Assembly (NCBI GenBank): GCA_015680685.1
Contig: MNCI01030046.1
Span: 567,974 to 616,474 of the forward strand
DNA: 48,501 bases
Reading direction: 5' to 3'
DNA from: Gnetum montanum
Lineage: Eukaryota > Streptophyta > Gnetopsida > Gnetales > Gnetaceae
Positions 31,782-42,149 of the stretch are shown here, one piece after another. Position numbers and translations under genes: made by a program. Below the pieces are notes generated by a model. The model had not been told where the DNA came from. It did not search any database and saw only the letters and a list, made by a program, of their open reading frames with translations. Position 1 is the stretch's first letter. Each line of letters opens with the position of its first letter.

Positions 31782-32853
31782 ATGGTGATGAACAACAACA
31801 ACAAGAACAAGGTGGAGCTTGCAAGGCAAAGGCCATCAGCTCAAGCTTATGCCAACAATCATGATCACATTGATGATGATGATCTAGGCATCATACTGGA
31901 AGCGTGTATTACAGAAGCTGAAAGCAAACCATGTTACGCCATGAAAAGGTCTACAATTTGCAAGTTGTTGCACAAGGTATTCGATTTTCTGTTGCAATCT
32001 TTGTGGCAGGAAATGCTAGTAGAGGCCTTCGTTGATTCCCTCTGTGCTTTGGTGGAGTGGAAAGCTTCGGGAAGCCTGGAAATCAACATGATTCTTGCAG
32101 AAATCTATGCTGAGGTTCTCCACGAAAACATCGCCACCGCAGATGCTGATGATGGAGAAACATTTTCTGTGCATAACATGCTGTTGAAGCCTCTGTTTGT
32201 ATTGCTAGCGCATCTGTCCACCTCTCTATGTTTCTTGCTTCCAGATCTTAATCTCGGAGTCTGCTCTGCAGCAGAACCTGGTGTTTGTCTGCAGCCTGGT
32301 CAAATCCGCCTTCTACATAGAAGAAAAAGAAAACCTGGACGAGATCTCCAAGATGTGCCTCAATGACCATGTCAAGGATATGGAGCTCGATTCGGTGATT
32401 ATTGGTGACGTAGAAGACACTGAGGGTTTTGAAAAGGAAGTAGATTCTGGAAAGGAGTTGAATCTGAAAGATTCTGTGATCATGGATAAACAACATTTCT
32501 ACTCTCACAAGGAAGAATGGGGTGATGATTCTGTGATTATTAACCGGGAAGAGCAATTCGAGATGGCTGGTACAACTTCGATTACAAACCCTGGGAGCAG
32601 GAGTAGCCCCATTGGTAGCAGTAACGGTAGCAGCGCAGGGAAGAGGAAGATGATGGAGCAGAAGAAGAGAGTGAGATTTGTGCTAGAACAAAATGTGGTG
32701 TGGTGGCCAGGGATGCCATTGCCACCATGGAGCCAACGTCTTCCACCATCAGTCAAGCCTCGAGGCAGCGCCCTCAAGAAAGATGTTCCAGCAGGCCCTG
32801 TTCGCCCCTGCTACTTCACCAAAAGCAACATCTGCAGATCTCCGCAAGGCTAG
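31782..32853 (+). pseudogene. RRP1: RRP1/NOP52-like nucleolar protein, frameshifted (unit 4)
   Basis: The RRP1/NOP52 family acts in the nucleolus in pre-rRNA processing. The ORF starts MVMNNNNKNKVELARQRPS, keeps a short aspartate run, then reads KLLHKVFDFLLQSLWQEMLV, EAFVDSLCALVEWK, NMILAEIYAEVLHEN and MLLKPLFVLLAHLS, which resemble the middle of NOP52-domain proteins. Near 32250 the frame changes by one base. The second frame (to the TAG at 32851) has acidic, repeated D-S-V-I-I motifs and ends with KKRVRFVLEQNVVWWPGMPL, RLPPSVKPRGSALKKDVPAG, the C-terminal signature of plant RRP1 proteins. At about 356 codons it is shorter than the usual family member, and the N-terminal half of the NOP52 domain is missing. 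A very short intron instead of a frameshift is possible but I saw no good donor. Whether it is expressed is unknown. Confidence 0.55.
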
Positions 32854-32861
32854 CTCAACAA

Positions 32862-33060
32862 CAATATGAACGACATCAACAAGAAGAAAATCGACAACAA
32901 CAACATGAATGACAACAAGAAGAAAATTAACAACAACAACATTAACGACATCAACAAGAAGAAAAAGAAAATTGACAACAACAACATGAACGACATCAAC
33001 AAGAAGAAAATCGACAACAACATGAACGACATCACCAACAGGAGGATCACCAACAGGAGG
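32862..33060. repeat. 36-45 bp minisatellite just after the RRP1-like stop codon
   Basis: About five units of the form ATGAACGACATCAACAAGAAG plus AAAATCGACAACAACA, with an AAGAAA insertion in one unit and shortening in others. One frame gives N/K/D-rich repeats, another gives Q/H/E-rich repeats, and the complement gives V/L-rich repeats; all are translation by-products. In a frame shifted from the RRP1-like ORF it would add a glutamine-rich tail. Confidence 0.85.
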
Positions 33061-33353
33061 AGATATCAACAACAACAGCAGGATGACCAAGGCTCTTCCG
33101 CTGTCTCGCATCTTCTGTTAAGTCCAAAATTTCATGCAAAATCTGAGCTCTATGTTTGTGTTTTTGTTTTTTTTTTCTCTCCCTTAGGGGGCTGTTTATT
33201 GCTCGTAAATTACCCTATTATTTTTCTTTTTCCTTTTTGGTTTTAATTTGTAGTTCCAAAATTTTTCAGGTGCAGCAGGTCTTCTAATTTGCGGAAACCA
33301 TGGATTCCTATGTACTCTCTAAGAACAAGCGGTTGTTAGTTTAGCCCGCCAGC

Positions 33354-33414
33354 GAGAGTTTTAAAAACACAGAATCATGCAAAAGAAGAGAGTTTTAAAA
33401 ACACAGAATCATGC
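33354..33414. repeat. 27-bp direct repeat, period 34
   Basis: GAGAGTTTTAAAAACACAG followed by AATCATGC occurs at 33354 and 33388 without change. Confidence 0.9.
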
Positions 33415-35859
33415 GACTTAAGTGCCCTTGTCGTGAGAACTAATGTATATTCATCATTTTGTAATGCTTCTGTTAAATAATGCATGCCAAAATTTGGGTG
33501 CCTGATATTTTGGCACATCGTATTCTGCTACTGCTTTGGTCATTTGGTTTTTGCTGGTACAGTTGCAAACTTGCAACACAATTTGTCTTTTTCAGATATA
33601 GATCAAAGACATGAATGCCACATATTTCTTGGTATGCTGTAATTGCTTACTTGGGTTAACTTCACTTCAGCTAGCATGTTCAAGCCTGTTTTCTTTTCTA
33701 TTGCAATTTGACTTGGATTGTGCCCAAAGGCCTGTATAATTTTTTGGATTGTGTTCAAGCCGTGGTTAATTATTACAATATAAGACACAACCTTGTTTTG
33801 GAACTTATTATTTTTTAGTATGAGGATGCTACATTAATTTAGATATAACCTCACGGCTCTTGTAATGCATCAATTTGCATTCATAAGACATGATTTCATG
33901 ATTCAATAATATAAGTAACAATTTATGAATTGCATTCCAAACTAATCACCATGCTTTCACCGGAAATATTGATACAGGAGTCTTTGACTTTGAATAGCTC
34001 TACTTTCTCTCATGTAGCCCAACCAAGTCCAGTCCAGCACTTTCTCTTGGATTCTATTCTCTTTCCTTCCCTTCTCCATTGGGACAATTAAACCAAACAT
34101 AAAAGGCCCAGTCGGTAGCTTAGCTCTCTGATGCCATATAGACAGTGTCAAAAGCTGGCCCCAAAGTTTTGGTGACTATTTTGGCTTATGGTCGTTGAAA
34201 ATTTTGTTATGTTTTTCTTTCCATTTTTTTTCATCAACATATTTTAAGGTCAAAAATCAAAATCAAAGCCCAAACCAATTTGTAAAATTTCCTATCCAAA
34301 CATTTGAATTTTCATTGGGTTGTGAATGCTTCGTCAAAATACAATGTGTCTTTGGTTTCCTTGGCACGGTGTGTAATCTACCTCGTGTCCCAAGAGAGGT
34401 CTTGGACTTAATGATTTGAGCTCTAATGGTAGGAATTGATGTTTTAGGTGCTCTAGGAAATTCAAATTCTTGTGTTTTGTTAAAATTGACAATATAAATA
34501 AAATAGGCTTAGGTATAAATGACCTTATATCTAGTATACATTGTACCACTAAAACATTGTATAGCTTAACAAATAGAAAAACTAAGAATAATAATTGGTA
34601 TGAATAACTTGAATGTCTTGTTTTTGCATCCTTTTATTTAATTGCAAGGTAAAACTTTAATTATGATGAAGACAACCCAATATTTTAATGAATATATATT
34701 GCAATGTAAGATCAACTACCAGTGACTTATATATATCATTAAAGAGAACAAAATTAGGTGTTTTAGTTGCATTAACATCAATAGAAAAAGGCATTTCAAC
34801 TAAATATGCATTTTGAAAATTAATAGAAATTTTTACATTAATAAAAAATGTAGAACTTTTGGCACCAATTAAAGAAATTGGAGATAATTTAGAATGCCCT
34901 TAGATCAAATCTAGTGGAGAAAAATTAGATCCACTAGGCAAAAATTAGATCTACAATGCTTAATATAGATTGTCAATCCTTAGTCTTCGAGTCTCTATAT
35001 TTCTAAAGGAAAACTATAGAGAAAGATGGAATAAGTTTGCCTAAATCAATCATTTTTCTTTGATCTTGGTAGAACATAATGGTGTCTCAATTTACTTAAT
35101 AAGATTAAACCAATGAGGTTTTTTTCTTGGGTATTTTTTTTTGAGATAATCTCAATAATAGGATATATTAAATCATGAAAACAAAATGGATTACAAGGAT
35201 CCTAACAAACATATGAGACATCATTTCCTTAATAAAGCTAAGACACATTCCCTAAATCCCCTCTTTGTAGAGGTGTGGTGCCTAAGCCAAAGAAGCCAAA
35301 GCCTCCTCATCAAGCCTACATATCCTTGTGATACACTTCACAAGGAATCAAGGTAACGTGGTTTTATAGGGTGATGGTTAAAATAGTATGGAATCCAAGT
35401 AGATCTTTATACTCCTTTTGGCTCTTATTTAGGAAGGGAAGTAGCCTTTGGACCACCACCAAAACATACCCTCGACACTTTCCGTTGCTTGAAAGTAATG
35501 ATGTTCTCAAAACTTAAGTCTTTGTTTGTGCACTTTCCTAAATGTAGACAACAAAGTAAATGTTGAGGATATTGAACAACTTAAAGCCCACCCAACAATT
35601 GTAGAGAAGGTTAGATGACTAAGGTTAATAATCATAAAGTATAAATGTTGAACTCAACTTGATATTTAACTCAAGTTGAGAGATGCTTATGTAACCAAGG
35701 TTAAAGAAGAATATGCTTATCTCATTTTGCAAGTACCAACCTTTCAATTTTGGGAAAAGACTTACTTAAAATGTAAATCATCCCACTACCCATTATAGTG
35801 ATATAAATGGGTAGAAACTTGGAGGCACTCATTCCCTTATTCTCAAACTTGCACTTCCT

Positions 35860-36062
35860 ATTTGAAGTCATGATAGAAATTTGTGCTTCATATTTGAATT
35901 CATAATCAAGAACATGTGCATCATCTTTAAGTCACAACTGACATTTGTGCTTCTTACTGAAAGTTACACCCAAGAACATATGCTCTTACTCTAAGTTTAC
36001 AATAGAAATTTGTGCTTCCTACTCAAAGTCATAATCAAGAACATGTGCTTCTTGCTTGGAGT
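35860..36062. repeat. Diverged 64-bp tandem repeat, three copies
   Basis: The block ATTTGTGCTTC recurs at 35879, 35943 and 36008, each followed by a CAAGAACATRTGC-like block. The spacing is 64-65 bp with scattered substitutions and small indels. Confidence 0.75.
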
Positions 36063-36387
36063 TACTACACCTGTTGGCACATTTGGCCATTCCATGGAAC
36101 AGTGAGACTCTTGATTTGAAAACTAAAACTCATGGGTTCGATTTTGGTAAGCCTCTTGCTTCATTTTCAATAAATTACAAAAGTCAAGTCATGAGTTTAA
36201 CATTATGTATTCAAAGTTTGTTGGCTCATCCGGTAAGGTATGTATCCACCTAATAACATATCAAAGTTTAATTGTTCAGTTTCACCCACATCCATACCTA
36301 CCCACAAACACAGAGCCTGAGTTTGACCCTGAGCCTGCACCTGCCTTTGCTTTTTTGCAAAGGCATGACTAGCAATTTCTCCTTTTC

Positions 36388-36560
36388 ATGGGCAGCAATT
36401 TGATGGCGGTATCAACATTATCGGCATCATCCATTTTGCATGCTGCAACTGTTGAATTATTTTGGGGGCACAATCAGATTCTGAACCAGGGTTATTATCC
36501 AAGAATAAGATGCAGCAGTTCTACTGCATTAACAAGAAGAAGAAAAAGAATATTTTACAG
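36388..36560 (+). CDS. Candidate first exon or shifted N-terminus of the DUF716-like gene
   Basis: ATGGGCAGCAATTTG opens a frame MGSNLMAVSTLSASSILHAA that runs past the putative acceptor but in the wrong phase. DUF716 proteins often start MGS plus a short hydrophobic stretch, so it is suggestive. I see no clear GT donor that would join it in phase, and it may be unrelated. Confidence 0.3.
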
Positions 36561-37237
36561 GTGTAGGCGTGTTCCTGGGCATGGGTCTGTGGAAGGCATA
36601 CACAACAGCAAAATTATACCTGCAATCATCGTCATCCGAATGTGCTCTAGATGGCTACAGAAAATGCCCATTTTACCTCCCAGAATTTTTTTTGATTGCA
36701 GGCCTGTCACTTGCCCACATTCTGAACACAGCCCTGTTCTCAGATTCCGCCAAAGATTTGGTGGGTTCAGCAATGGAATTGGAGAAATTAGGCATGGACT
36801 CAATTTTCCTGCTCTACGCCATGGTAGGAATAATTGCAGAATCGACGAGGATTCTTCCGCTGCCGGCTCAAATTCATCATTTGGTGGGAGTTTTGGCATT
36901 CTTGGAAGAATTTATGCTCTTTTATCTGCCCAGAGAGGGCTCCGATGGAAGCCTACAAAATCGCTACTACGCGCTCATGCTTGTGCCGATTTCTGTGTGT
37001 GATTGGCAAAGCCTTGGAAATTCTGTACTCAGGATCTGTTTCTCCGCCATTAGGGCTCTCGGCAGGGCTAATTTTGCAGTGGCACCAACACGACACGCGG
37101 TCGCGACGATCACGTACGGGCTGAAGGGATTAGAGTTTTTGTCTCTGGTTTTCAAAGTATGCATAGAACTTGAAGCCAACATCGGTTGCGCAGACAAAGT
37201 CCTTGCGGAGTTCATCACTGAAATGAAACACAAATAG
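36561..37237 (+). CDS. DUF716/TMEM45-like multi-pass membrane protein, start unresolved
   Basis: The frame from 36561 reads GVGVFLGMGLWKAYTTAKLY, like the first membrane span of plant DUF716 (TMEM45) proteins. Then come FYLPEFFLIAGLSLAHIL, SIFLLYAMVGIIAES, PLPAQIHHLVGVLAFLEEFM, LFYLPREG and NRYYALMLVPISVC, about five hydrophobic segments with the family's E-x-x-L-F-Y pattern, and a TAG at 37235-37237. It is uninterrupted for about 225 codons and GC-rich relative to its flanks. No ATG starts this frame upstream: a TAA lies close by. A TATTTTACAG acceptor just before 36561 suggests a spliced first exon. An open ATG frame from 36388 (MGSNLMAVSTLSASS) runs in another phase and could supply that exon. 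A frameshift is the alternative. Family members are poorly characterised membrane proteins. Confidence 0.6.
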
Positions 37238-37835
37238 CACAGAGCAGGGACAGCAGAGCAGCGTGATCAGCGACTAGCGATGGGAGAGGTCGATCATGTG
37301 CTGTCGGCCGTGTGGAAGGCAGCTGACGTGGCCGCGGAGAATAGAAAGGAGGACTGCACGTGGGCGGAAGATTAGCGACGGGTGCAGAAAAGAAGCCTCA
37401 ATCATGTGAGCAGATCAGTAGCGGGTGCAGAAAAGTCAGTAGCGGTGGAAAGATCAATGGTGGTAGATCTGGTAGCAGGAGGCGCAACAACTCACTCACG
37501 AGCGAAATAGTGGATGAGACGAGTTTGGTGGAGCAAAGCATAAGCTGCGGAGATGGGCTGCACACAGAAAAAACTATCGGGTAGTTAGTTTAACTGCATA
37601 CTGTTAACTTTGGAAAATTATATTTTCTTTATAAAAGTATATTTTCTTTCATCGGCCATTCCCTAGATCAATTCGTTTGAATATAATTTGGTATTTTGGT
37701 ATTCAAATATTGGATACCTCTATATAAAATATATTCAAAGACAAAAATTCATGGGATATTTACCTAATTTCATACATGGACTGGACACTTGTCAGCTGCA
37801 ACATTTTTATCTATGGTGGTTACAACCATCCAAGA
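37238..37835. other. 3' flank of the DUF716-like gene, GC-rich then AT-rich
   Basis: To about 37570 the sequence is GC-rich. It has a 32-codon ORF at 37280-37375 (MGEVDHVLSAVWKAADVAAE...) and a twice-repeated GGGTGCAGAAAAG motif. The rest is AT-rich. I see no recognisable gene. Confidence 0.4.
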
Positions 37836-37850
37836 TTTTTTGTAACTTAC

Positions 37851-37922
37851 CTAACTTGTTGGGCAAGTAACCTCCTAACTTGTTGGGCAAGTAATCTCCT
37901 AATTGGTTGGCCAAGTTACTTG
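37851..37922 (+). repeat. 24-bp tandem motif, three copies, in the LTR-like fragment
   Basis: CTAACTTGTTGGGCAAGTAA plus YCTC at 37851 and 37875, then a diverged third copy at 37899 (CTAATTGGTTGGCCAAGTTA). Confidence 0.85.
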
Positions 37923-37981
37923 GGAGAGAAGTTAGGTGAGATATTTTTGAATATGTAACTTCCCTACCTACCTTTGAACCC

Positions 37982-37989
37982 TATAAAAA
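37982..37989 (+). promoter_or_regulatory. TATA box of the LTR-like fragment
   Basis: TATAAAAA, 60 bases downstream of the tandem motifs; conserved in the inverted partner. Confidence 0.6.
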
Positions 37990-38299
37990 GGCTTCAGGGG
38001 TCAAGGGGGGAAAATCATCACTTCTCACATCACACTTGGGGTCTCATACATCACATTTTGAAGGCTACTAGTTAGCACTTGGGCTCTTACTTGGAGACAC
38101 TTTGAGTCTTGGGAGAAGAGCATTTTGTAAAGAAGAAAGTGTGAACGATTGCTTGCAAGATGGCTTGCTAGAATAAAGATTTCAGCCTCTTTGTCATGGT
38201 CCTGTGAGTTATGCATTTCATTTTTTGTTTTGTTTAAATTGTTTAGCTAGTGGTTTAGATAGTATCATCCTTGGCAAGTAATTTTGGGATTTTTAGATT

Positions 38300-41185
38300 G
38301 CTCTTACTGTTCTTGTTGCCCGATAGAAATTTCTATTAAAATTTTGCCATAGAAGCGCTTGTGTTTAAAAGCCTTAAGAGCATTTTAGTAGTAAATTTCA
38401 TTATTGTGCAACGTGTGGGAACTGCTATTGGGATTGTTGTAAGAGAGCCTCTGTTTGTAGTCACGCCGTTGAACAATTCAGTAGTCGAGAGGGTTCAGAA
38501 AATCTTTGGTATTTTGATGGGACCAGAATAGCTTCTTTTTATCTTTAAAGTGAATTCTCGTGGTATTTCAATCAGAAATTGTCAAGTCTTTTAAAGGTTC
38601 TGTTTGAATGCAATCGTTGACATCTATTATCTAGTCAAAATGGAGTCTCGTACGTGGTAGTTTACGCAGCAATTTTTGGTAGCATAATAGGATTGTCTTG
38701 AAGATATTGCTTGTTTGAGCCTTGGAAGTTTGAACAATTCGTAGATATTGAATTTGGGATAGCTTTATTGCGAAGTGTTTACTCGTGTCATTTTACCTTG
38801 TTTAAATATTTGAGGTCTACACAAATCTGCTTTCTTTTCTTTTCTGCTTATTTCCATCGAATCTTGCTCTATTTCTAGTTTTCTTGTGGAACTATCTCTT
38901 TCTCTGGGGAAAATTAGGAGTAGATTGCGGAGTTGTGCTCAAATGTTTTTGCAAAATTTTATTTGTTACAAGTAGGTATTATAAGGACCGCGTAGACTAG
39001 GCAGTTGAACAAAATAGGAAATTTTCAACAACTCACAGTACTTGGCAAAGTTGGCTGAATCTCTTTAAAGTAAGTCATTTGTAGTTTACACACAACGCAA
39101 TCGTTACATTTTTCACAACTGCACGCCGCAATAGCACACACACATACTCACATTAACTACTGAGTTTATTTGGAGGTATCTGGGCCTTGGTGTTGCCAAA
39201 GACCAGCAGGCACCTAAATTCTGTTCGAGGACACTCATTGGCGGTCGCGTCCCAAACGGTCGCCAACAACACCTATAGATTCTCTTACTCACATGTGTGT
39301 ATTTGTGCACCTCCCTATAACACCCCCTAACCCATCCACCCAACCACATACACACACACTTGCACACTCTCTCTTTCTCTAAGCCTCTTTCTCTCTTTTC
39401 TTTTCTTTTTCACATACACATACAGATGCTTCAATGCATCTAGCCGCATTATATCCTCTTTGGCACAAATTGTATTGATAGAAAATTTGATTGTCCATCT
39501 TTTATTAGGGTGATTAAACAAAAAATCCCATCTCTTGTTCACTATGATACTTAACAAAGTATTCAACATTGGAAATAATCTTTGCCAAGATCTCTTATAA
39601 AACAAGGACCACTATCTAAAATAATGTTTACAGGTAGCCAAAAGTATTGTGTCACATAGGTAGAAGATAATCTCTTTAAGTCCTTAATTGTGTAAGACGT
39701 GAACATGGGAGGAAGATGATGAACATAGAGACTTAACCACCATAATTATTACTCTTTTAGGAGCACTCTCACATATTTTACTATTTTCTATTGGTAAGTC
39801 ATCCAACCAAGCACATTAATTCTTCTCTATTTGAGAATTAACAAGCTAGCAATCATGCATCATATTGTTTCATAGAGGAATGGATCACTACCTAATGAAC
39901 TATTTCTTAGTTGTAAGTAATATCACACAATTATATCGTATCTCTACCTATGATATCATTAATATGAAGTATCTATATCTAATCATGTCAATATATATTA
40001 GTTTCTTGTTACACGAAAAAAAAAACTTTTGGTTCACTCTTACCAAAAGTTTAACAGTTTTCTCAAAGTTACAGTTAGTTATGAGTGCCCGCAATATGAT
40101 CTTAAGTGACTGTATGATATCTTTGTTCGAGTGAAGTATACTTGGACATGCTTCATGGATGATAATAAAGATCAAGATTGTTTATGGTCATTATAACATC
40201 TCACATAGCATAGAATTACTTTTCATATGTAATTTAGATTTCACTTATCATTTACATTTTAATTATCATTTATATTTTCAATGTATGTTAGTATTTGATG
40301 GAGTAAGTACAACTAATCTCAAGTGTTAGGTATAGTTGCTTGGTAACTCTATCGTAATATTGTTTAGTTCATCTAGTAATAACTACATGAGTTTAGGAGA
40401 TGAATAGAAGATTAGGAACATATGCTTATCACCATTAGGCCAAACTAGAAATACTTTTTATTTTCTTTTAGTTAATTAAAATTACTATTTATTTTACAAT
40501 GTTGTATTTTCACTACTTCAAAGCCAAACAACATCAATACATATTATATCTTACAACAACTTTAACGATGCACTTTAATTACTACTAACTTCAATAAGAA
40601 AAAATTGGTCAACAAGACTTATATTAACTACCTAGAGTTCATATTGTCCCATCCATAGATTATAATCTAATTGTGTGTATATGCTTGTGTGACTTGCATT
40701 ATTGAGCATTTGGAACTTTCACCACTCATCATTGGTGTTGTTGCCAAGGATGATGTTAATATTCTATTTAGTTGATATTATACAAATTTTCTGTATTAAC
40801 ATTTCATGATCTACATTTCAAAAACATAGCATTTTCAAATACACACTTAGATCTCAATTGGTTAAACATGGCTTTGATACATAAAGTGACTTCTTCATCT
40901 ACTAATAAGATTAATGAAAGTCATGACAGAACTTATACTAAAGAAAAATGGAATGGGCCAATGCAAACAATGATATTCTATGCTCATACTAATTCATATT
41001 AGCTAGATTTCACCTTTGTTTTTTTATCAATATAAACAATTTTATAAAGAGATTTGCATTATAACATTGTATTACCACTAGATTGATCAATTGCATCTAT
41101 GCTCCAAGCTACTCTACTAGCACTTAGTCTTGGTCATTAACATGGAGGCTATCAAGTAATTAAAAATATGAGTATATATTATTAG
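38300..41185. other. Non-coding stretch before the gypsy element
   Basis: 38300-39100 may be the remainder of the LTR-like repeat or its leader, but no partner is in the window. A CA run and a pyrimidine-rich tract (CTCTCTCTTTCTCT) lie at 39345-39412. No gene is recognised. Confidence 0.45.
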
Positions 41186-41190
41186 CCAAT

Positions 41191-42132
41191 TGATACCTAG
41201 AGCAAGTTCACTTCCATATTAAATCACCTTCAAACACTAAATCTATATATTATGTAAAAGATAATTTATTTGCTAGAAAATAAGAAAACTAGCTATATTC
41301 AATTATTCAAAAGAGAATATTACAACTGGATTCCCAAAACCCACAAAACATCCAACCTTTCAAAACACTCAAATAATGCTGCAAAGCATGAGGCTCTACA
41401 ACCACTCAATTATGGTTCTTAATGCAAGACACAGCCAATAGAGAATCTCTTCCATAACCTAGAACTAAAATCTGAACTTAAAAGAAATATTAGAACACAC
41501 ATGCTTATACAATTGGCCTTGGAGCTGCAACTTCTATGCACTTACTTAATGTGCTCTCTCCCTTCTCTTACTCAAGTTTACACATGAACATCATGACATC
41601 TCCTCTTTTAACTCTCTATGGTTACAAGCATGAACAATTCATATTTATTAGAAAATAAAAGATAAAGACCTAAGAAAACCTTCCACAAGCTCATCTAGGA
41701 GTTCTCATGTTGTTTCTATATTTTTCCACATTCTCCTAGTTGTTTTCCAACTTGGAATGGTTAATTTTGGAAGTTTCCCTAGTTGTATGGGTCATCTCTA
41801 GAAAAAAATATCATTCAAGAGAGATGTCTCTTGAGAATGGGAGATGTCTCCTTCATGGGAAAGACATCTCCTCTTGGTAGAAGACATCTTCTTTGAGACA
41901 TTTCCTTTGTCTAGGAGACGTCTCCTTAGAGATATCTCTTCCTCAATAAGATGTCTTCCTAGAGAAGATTTCCATTCAAACAAGACATCTCTTCTACATT
42001 TAAGACATCTCTTGTTAGGCTCAAGTCTCAACCAAGACATCTCATGGACTTCCAAGATGTCTTTCTAGAGTTGAAAACCTCCAAAAAAGATTTGTAGGAA
42101 AGAAAAAGAGAATCAGAAAAGATGTCCCTACA
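41191..42132 (-). repeat. 3' LTR of the gypsy element
   Basis: On the element strand it starts TGTAGGGACATC and ends TAGGTATCA. The U3 half (plus positions 41815-42070) is packed with AGATGTCT/AGACATCT octamers. The R-U5 half contains AT-rich sequence and no clear TATA box that I can point to with certainty. Confidence 0.9.
41822..42062. repeat. Array of AGATGTCT/AGACATCT octamers in the U3
   Basis: Nine exact copies start at 41822, 41842, 41862, 41882, 41949, 41983, 42003, 42035 and 42055, in mixed orientation. Two one-base palindromic variants are AGACGTCT (41916) and AGATATCT (41930). Six neighbouring starts are exactly 20 bp apart from the previous copy or next (41822-41882, 41983-42003, 42035-42055). 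Several copies extend to TGTCTC or GAGACA, the core of auxin response elements; that link is inference. Confidence 0.9.
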
Positions 42133-42149
42133 CCATCTCTTTTACCCTT
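42133..42149 (-). promoter_or_regulatory. Polypurine tract of the gypsy element
   Basis: On the element strand AAGGGTAAAAGAGATGG lies directly before the 3' LTR start (TGTAGGG). Confidence 0.75.

Larger units (their letters stand above)
33061..36387. other. Mostly non-coding stretch
   Basis: The first 500 bases could be 3' UTR of the RRP1-like gene (T-rich, CTTTTTCC runs). I saw no convincing gene in the rest. It contains a 34-bp tandem pair (33354-33414) and a 64-bp repeat (35860-36062). A TGGCATCAGAGAGC-like site on the minus strand near 34122-34137 resembles a primer-binding site but has no LTR support. Confidence 0.5.
37836..38299 (+). mobile_element. LTR-like fragment, inverted partner of 1-440
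   Basis: It carries the upstream tandem motifs (37851-37922), a TATA box CCCTATAAAAAGG, the GGCTTCAGGGG leader, an AATAAAG at 38173 that could act as a polyadenylation signal, and the shared end GGGATTTTTAGATT at 38299, which pairs with window base 1. The family member may continue to the right, since the left copy is cut by the window edge. Its TATA box points to the right, away from the DUF716-like gene. Confidence 0.55.

Noticed and set aside
32862-33060. CRISPR-like regular repeats
   Set aside because: Units are adjacent with no unique spacers, vary in length and lie in a plant nuclear context; the same applies to the other tandem arrays.
32749-33111. Minus-strand frame rich in VVVDFLLVDVVHVV repeats that looks like a membrane protein
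   Set aside because: It is the complement of the minisatellite after the RRP1-like stop and of that gene's 3' end.
34122-34137. Primer-binding-site-like TGGCATCAGAGAGC on the minus strand
   Set aside because: It needs a two-base insertion to match, and no LTR end or partner LTR is visible on either side.
33957-34151. 64-aa minus-strand ORF (MTLSIWHQRAK...)
   Set aside because: It matches no family I know and lies in a region without other coding signs.
36555-36899. 114-aa minus-strand ORF opposite the DUF716-like gene
   Set aside because: Antisense shadow in a GC-rich coding region; the plus strand has the membrane-protein pattern.
39327-39605. 92-aa minus-strand ORF with a lysine/arginine-rich tail
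   Set aside because: The tail is the translation of a CA/CT simple repeat and the rest has no recognisable motif.
41798-42068. Open frames on both strands inside the gypsy 3' LTR
   Set aside because: They run across the AGATGTCT array in the U3, are disrupted in the other LTR and have no family motif.
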